Source of the DNA: Marthasterias glacialis
Taxonomy: Eukaryota; Echinodermata; Asteroidea; Forcipulatida; Asteriidae
Direction of reading: 5' to 3'
Length of the DNA stretch: 64,000 bases
Assembly: GCA_911728455.2 (NCBI GenBank)
Contig: OU452233.1
Location: 6,554,505-6,618,504 of the forward strand
Translations under genes and position numbers: made by a program
Notes under the pieces: generated by a model
What the model saw: the letters and a program-made list of their open reading frames with translations, nothing else
What the model was told of the DNA's origin: nothing
The model's database searches: none
Shown: positions 58,761 through 64,000 of the stretch, one piece after another
Numbering within the stretch: position 1 is the first letter of the stretch
Layout of the letters: each line of letters begins with the position of its first letter

Positions 58761-60299
58761 AAAAACAAGCGATCAAACATTTAATGCGATTAACTGGGAA
58801 GATCACGGTTGGTGTAATACACTATGATGTACACACTTTAGTGCCGTTTATTGTTTTCTCTATGACACTGCTAATTGTAAACTTGAAGTAATTTTAACCC
58901 AAGGATGTTTTCTGCACTTGGAAGTTCATCACAGACTTCCATTTAAAAAATTGTATACAGTAATTTAGCTCCCGTTAGTTGGGAAAAGATTGCAGTGGGA
59001 CAGTAATGAGCTATTTATTAGTGCGGCTCTGCGAAACCACTTGGTAATTATAAACTTGAAGTATATTCAATACTGACAAGGTGAGGCCTTTGTGTGTTCA
59101 CGTGGACATGCATCCATGGTAAATGTATCATGCAGGCAAGGCAGCCAGAATGCCATGGTAACCTAAAGTGAACTGTATAAACAATCTTTTGAATTCAGGC
59201 ATCAAAAACTCATCATGGACGTTGGTTCCAGAGAGACTTCAACGTTTGGGTTTATAACCCATGAAATATTAAACGATATGTATCACGCACATCATCAGTG
59301 CTTTTTCATGGTTAACCTACATTGTACATCGACCACGGGAGTTTAAAAAAAAAATCTGTTTTTGTTGATAATTTTTTTTCTGGTGCTGATTTGTTGGGAT
59401 TTACTGCTTGTAATAACAAGTCTTCAAGACATATAAGAACATTGTATATTCAGAAATCTGTTCCCCTGTTGTAACTGTGGCATGACTAATCATGGATTTG
59501 CCCATTGGCTTTTGAACAAGAGAAGAGATCTCATACATTCATTCTTATCTGCTACAGTTTGTTCAAAAATGTCGTACCACCGACTGGAGAAAGTTTGATC
59601 AAAATTATGTGGTCCACATTCTTGAAAAAATAGCTATTAACTGTTTAGGTTTTTTTCAGGGATTTTGAGCCCATTCATAATTATTATGTGCTTATTTTTA
59701 ACCAATCTCGGTGAACTATTTCCATTGTTATAGCTTAGCAATATGCTACACAAAATGTATCAGTTGCAACTAAACAATCGTCAATTTTTTTAACTCAATA
59801 TTAGCATTCAGTGTTCACAAAACACATTCAGTCTGAATATTTTGCTAGTATGCAAAATTGCTGAATGACATCGTTTCCTGTACCTACAAATGTAAACATT
59901 TGTTGTTGGACAACATAACATTGGTATTGTTTAGTACATTTCTTCATCTACTTGTTTCTCGTACACATGTATTGAAACTGTGAGCATGTCTAGTTGTTGA
60001 AACTGAAAGTGATCCGGTTGTTTTGAGAAGTGAGGACATCGTCGATTTGGTTTCATGTACAAAACCAATGAGGGCGTCTCTAAAAGAAAATTAAGTTCTA
60101 AACAATGGGGAGAAAAAAAGAAGAAGTCCTTGATTTACCAAGTCGACAAATGTGTGTGTATGCATACTTGCTGTGATAAAACAATAGTGTAGATTTATCG
60201 TACAGTTTTGAAAACATGGGAGTTGCAGATAAAAAACAAAGTTATTCCTTTCCTTTGAAGCAGACTGTCATAATGTTGAGAGAATATCTGTAAGAAGAC

Positions 60300-60455
60300 C
60301 TGAAATTTCGTCTTTGAGAGGGCAACGTCATTTCCATTTTACAAAGGGCACTTCCATTGAGAAAATCTTAAAGTCTATTGGAAGCTTTTGAAGGGGCACC
60401 AAGGCCATGACCAGGGCAACAGAGGTCATGGCCTCTATGTAATTCTAGACCTGGT
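60300..60455 (+). mobile_element. AGGCCTG family copy 5
   Basis: Body acaaagggcacttccattga, gaaggggcaccaaggccatg and gtaattctagacctgg end like copy 1. Confidence 0.6.
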
Positions 60456-61729
60456 ATGTACATGTAAGTGATTCCATGTGTGTAATAAAGTAAGAGTGAT
60501 TTTAAATGATTGGGAAGCAGGTTCCCCACCTTTAAAGAATGTTGAGTGTTTAGTGCTAAGGCAAAGTGGAGAGGAGTGTATATTGGTATGCAGGGGAGAG
60601 AAACCTCTCTGAGGCTATGCTGTTATACATGAGTATAGGACCATGGCGCTTGACTATTCTTGCATTCCTCCATCTTGGATATGAATTCAGGATGGTGCAA
60701 GTGCAGCTTGGGTCATTTTTGTTCTACAGGAAATTCCGCCGGTTGAAAGAGTAATTTTGAACAACCGAAAATGTGCTCCTGATGTTGGCGTGTGTGTGTT
60801 TCATTCCTTGTCTTCTGGCTGGTGGCATACAATGGCATCAAGGACATGTAGACTCGCTGACACTTGATTGAACTGGTTGTGGTGGTGGAATTCAAATCTA
60901 CATGGAGCAGGCATGCTGAGGAAGTGTGGACCTGTTGGAGACAGCTGTTTTACTGTGGAATTCTACATGCACCTCCATTGTTTTCCAAGGTCTAACCATC
61001 AGCATTTCATTTAATATTAGCCTTTTACATGTTGAGTGTGGATTTCTGATATATATACATAGTTGTCCTCCATGATCGCACCGGATTGTACATTTTACGC
61101 TGTACAGCTTGTATAGATCTACTGGAACAGGATGTGAACTAACAACTCTTAACTTGTACAGTAAGTGTTATCTACCCCCACCCCCATCAAAAAGGCAGAT
61201 TTTTTTGACATTTAGATTTAAATTTGAAACATCTATTGTTATAGATTCAAGAAAGCTAAAAGCTTTCATTTAAGGTATTGCATGCAAAAAAATCTGCCAA
61301 TGATTAGTGGTACATATACATGTAGGCCTAAGTTAATTAAAAGCGAAAATGAATTATAGTCAGGATCCGGACATTATCATGTACAAACTCTTTTTTGCAT
61401 ATTACATGTTTACATGTTTGCTTAATGGTGTTGCAAAGATTTTTAGGATCCACACCCCCCACGCTCAGACGAGGTTCTTTCCCACAATGTAGAGGTCAAA
61501 GCTCTGATAAACATTCCAACTTTATGGCTTTCAAGAAATTCAAGACTTGAATTTTTCACTTGCTGCCAAAAGCCCAGCCTTTGAAGGTGAGCTTAATTTA
61601 TGAATTGACTGTAAGGTGTGCTTCTTCTCAGACCAGACAGCTTTAATATAATAAGAGTGGTATTTGTAAACATGGATTTTGAAAACGGGGAAAATCTAAA
61701 TGGAATGTAGTCACTCACTGAGGGAGCTA

Positions 61730-61852
61730 ATTTTATTTTTATTTATTTATTTATTTTTAATTTTTTATTTATTTATTTCTGTATTTTGTATTATTTATTT
61801 TTAAAATTTATTTATTTATTTTTATTTATTTATTTATTTTTTTTTTTTTTGG
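61730..61852 (+). repeat. ATTT-rich microsatellite ending in T and G runs
   Basis: Interrupted (atttatttattt) followed by poly-T and ggggggaggg, probably a retroelement tail or slippage tract. Confidence 0.85.
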
Positions 61853-61984
61853 GGGGAGGGTTACGTGTATGTTCTTTATTTAAATCCCTGCTTGGCCTCT
61901 GGGAAAATGAGCAAGTCACTGAGCATACACTGACTTTGGTTGTACACTAGCAATCTGTTAATCAACCCCAAGCCTGGTACTTTG

Positions 61985-62108
61985 TTCTTGTAAGGGCAAG
62001 GCAGTTTTTCCCACAGTAAAGGGCACCTCATTGAGGGAAGTGTAAATCTAGCGGGAACATTTCAAGGGGGCACCAAGGCAATTGCCGCTGTTGCCTCCAT
62101 GTCAGGCC
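61985..62108 (+). mobile_element. AGGCCTG family copy 6
   Basis: ttcttgtaagggcaaggcag, gtaaagggcacctcattgag, ggcaccaaggcaattgccgc and a catgtcaggccc end. Confidence 0.6.
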
Positions 62109-63719
62109 CACAACCCCCAAAAGGACCTGTACTTTAGTTTATGCAATGTTATAAAACTGTGGATGGCCTTTATTTTGGATTCTACAGGCACTTTTTTCAT
62201 CTCACATTTCTCTTGTTTGTTAACATGAACTACACCCTGGAATTACTACCTCTGAGAAATTCCCGGGTGAGTTTCTTTGCGTAAACATAGAAAAAAAGGA
62301 CAATACTATAAATTCACAAAAGCAGAAGTTCATAAGTTGTAAATGAACACAGAATGCAGAAGCAGGACATACAAAGCAGAAGCAACATTCACATTTTGAA
62401 TAAAGTGCAGTCCTTTCTACAGGTACATTGATACTTATACAACATTTCATCATGCCCTTGACATGTTCAAGTACTGTACTATACATTTGTACATTATAAA
62501 TGATGCAGTCCAACGGAGCATAAACTTTTCTGTTGACTAGGAGTTGATGTTTCGCTTACGGTAAGCATGTAATTGGGCCCGTATTGCTGATTTTGGGTAC
62601 CATGTACTGCATTACTCGAGGATCAATTTCATTAGCTGACTATCACACCATGGCACACACTTTGGGAACCCTTCATTCGTAGCAGACGGAGAAGTCGATT
62701 CAGGTAACACAGTCCATTGCTCATATGGAGCATGTATTCAATTAATTGTAACAGTTGGAACACCTGAACAGAATCGGCACCAGTGGTTCGGTTGTGCCAA
62801 GGGTCAATTGGATTGATAGATTGGGGTGTAATTGACTTCGGACAAGTAGGCTGCACCTGTCTGACGGGGATACTTTCTACTGGTCAATCCGTTTGTTGAC
62901 CAGCCAAGGGAAGGCAGTACAAACTACACCTGCACACCTGTCAAAGAGAGCAATGCATGTAGATCTGTATACACATTTATTTGATGCGTTGTTTTCTGAT
63001 TATTCACAAGTCATTCATGTAGGCCTACCTATGTGGACATTATGCATGTAGACACATGTAACAGTACGAAATGAGTCATACATGATAGGTTTTTATTTTT
63101 AACTGCTCTTGCCATTGGTCTTGTTGAGAGGGTCGTACATGTACCATACAGAATGATGATGGCTCACTTCAGTTTGCATCAGAAATCTGAATAATTTTCC
63201 CAAGTTCCAGGCTGCCTGACAGCCTGACGGATTAAATTTGTTTGATTTGATGAAGCTTTTTTGAGGAGGCAGTAACAGCTTTGGGGGTGGGGGAAGGTTG
63301 CTTGTGGGAGGAACATCTTTGAGGATTAAAACAGTAGTTGTGCACAGAGTGGTTTGGTGGATCTCTGAGACCAAGAGACCTCAATGATCATCATCATTGT
63401 ATTATGAATCTATATTGGCTGTGTATACTGCATTCAGCCTTTCTGCATGAACCTGCCCGGCCCGGTATATCTGGCTATTCCCCAGATAGTGTTAAAACTA
63501 TACATGTAGGTCCTTCAACCATATGCTGGCCTATTAGATCCCCAAATTTCTTGGGAAATCACTTCTTTAAGACATTAATTTTGGAAAACCACTGAAGAGT
63601 ACCATCACTTTTAGCTCTGTGATGAGTTTACTTTCACAGATCTGCATCTTGAAAGTCAGACCTTGTTGGGTCAAGGTTTGAGTGCTGGGTACTACCAGCG
63701 TCACCTCATATTATTGTAA

Positions 63720-63893
63720 AATGTATGCTTCGTTCTTGAAAGGGCACGGGCACCAATGCATTTTCTTCTCGATAAAGGGCACCTCTATGAGAAAAATTGT
63801 AGATTTCTATTGGAACAATTCAAGGGCACCAAAGCAATGACCAGGGGTAACGAAGGCAATTGCCTCCATTGCCTCCGTGAAGTATCAGGCCTG
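63720..63893 (+). mobile_element. AGGCCTG family copy 7
   Basis: gttcttgaaagggcac, cgataaagggcacctctatg, ggcaccaaagcaatgaccag and the end agtatcaggcctg. Confidence 0.6.
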
Positions 63894-64000
63894 AGAAAGG
63901 ATATTGTTAAATTAATTTTTTTATTAGAATTAAATTTGTGGATATTGAAAAATCTATGAACGAGAATTCAAGATAAATGTTTATAAATAAGGTCAGACAT

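Larger units (their letters stand above)
51714..64000. other. no protein gene seen; intron or intergenic with repeats
   Basis: Contains the listed MITE, SINE and simple repeats. The only exon-like segment noted is 62637-62703 (acceptor ttcattag, donor gtaaca) whose frame would read ITPWHTLWEPFIRSRRRS; there is no partner exon or known domain, so it is not called. Confidence 0.35.

Noticed and set aside
62637..62703. A plus-strand exon (ITPWHTLWEPFIRSRRRS)
   Set aside because: It has an AG acceptor and a gtaaca donor, but no partner exon or known domain, and another frame on the minus strand is equally open.

Overview
This is a eukaryotic, very gene-sparse window. The single clear gene is split into many small exons with GT-AG introns, and the rest is dense in SINEs, MITEs, foldback elements and minisatellites. 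The gene content, together with the many copies of the palindromes GTAGGCCTAC and TACATGTA and the tRNA-derived SINE families, suggests a marine deuterostome. I infer an echinoderm, perhaps a sea star; that assignment is not proven by the sequence.

2903-17127 (minus strand): the 5' part of a RANBP2/NUP358 orthologue. Fourteen coding exons were assembled by hand. All have consistent phases and together give 648 codons plus 2 nt. They cover the N-terminal TPR/alpha-solenoid domain that anchors Nup358 on the cytoplasmic face of the nuclear pore. The FG, Ran-binding, zinc-finger, SUMO-E3 and cyclophilin parts would lie beyond the left edge. The introns hold a tRNA-derived SINE, an 828-bp foldback element with a 9-bp target duplication (MULE-like), another foldback, a TIR element with an 8-bp target duplication, and two arrays in which part of an exon and its splice site were duplicated in tandem.

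17128-19200: a short intergenic region with a perfect 30-bp-arm hairpin, followed by a possible head-to-head gene on the plus strand (18788 onward, low confidence).

19200-34540: no recognisable protein exon. 20956-23982 carries 13 diverged copies of a two-stem RNA-like hairpin on the plus strand, with compensatory and wobble changes in the stems. I consider this the most interesting undescribed signal here. It is followed by A-rich, strand-asymmetric sequence, a 1.9-kb minisatellite with a 36-bp unit (27450-29316) and a degenerate GGCCTACATGTA tandem array (30940-31860).

34540-64000: a possible first exon with an overlapping upstream ORF (34586-34619). After it comes about 29 kb that reads as intron or intergenic DNA: a 1.0-kb minisatellite with a 26-bp unit (37850-38880), MITE families with shared terminal inverted repeats, a TTAA-flanked MITE (51382-51709), SINE copies and A/T- or G-rich simple repeats. 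I found no convincing protein-coding exon there, and most open frames of 60-120 codons in it are chance or repeat-derived.
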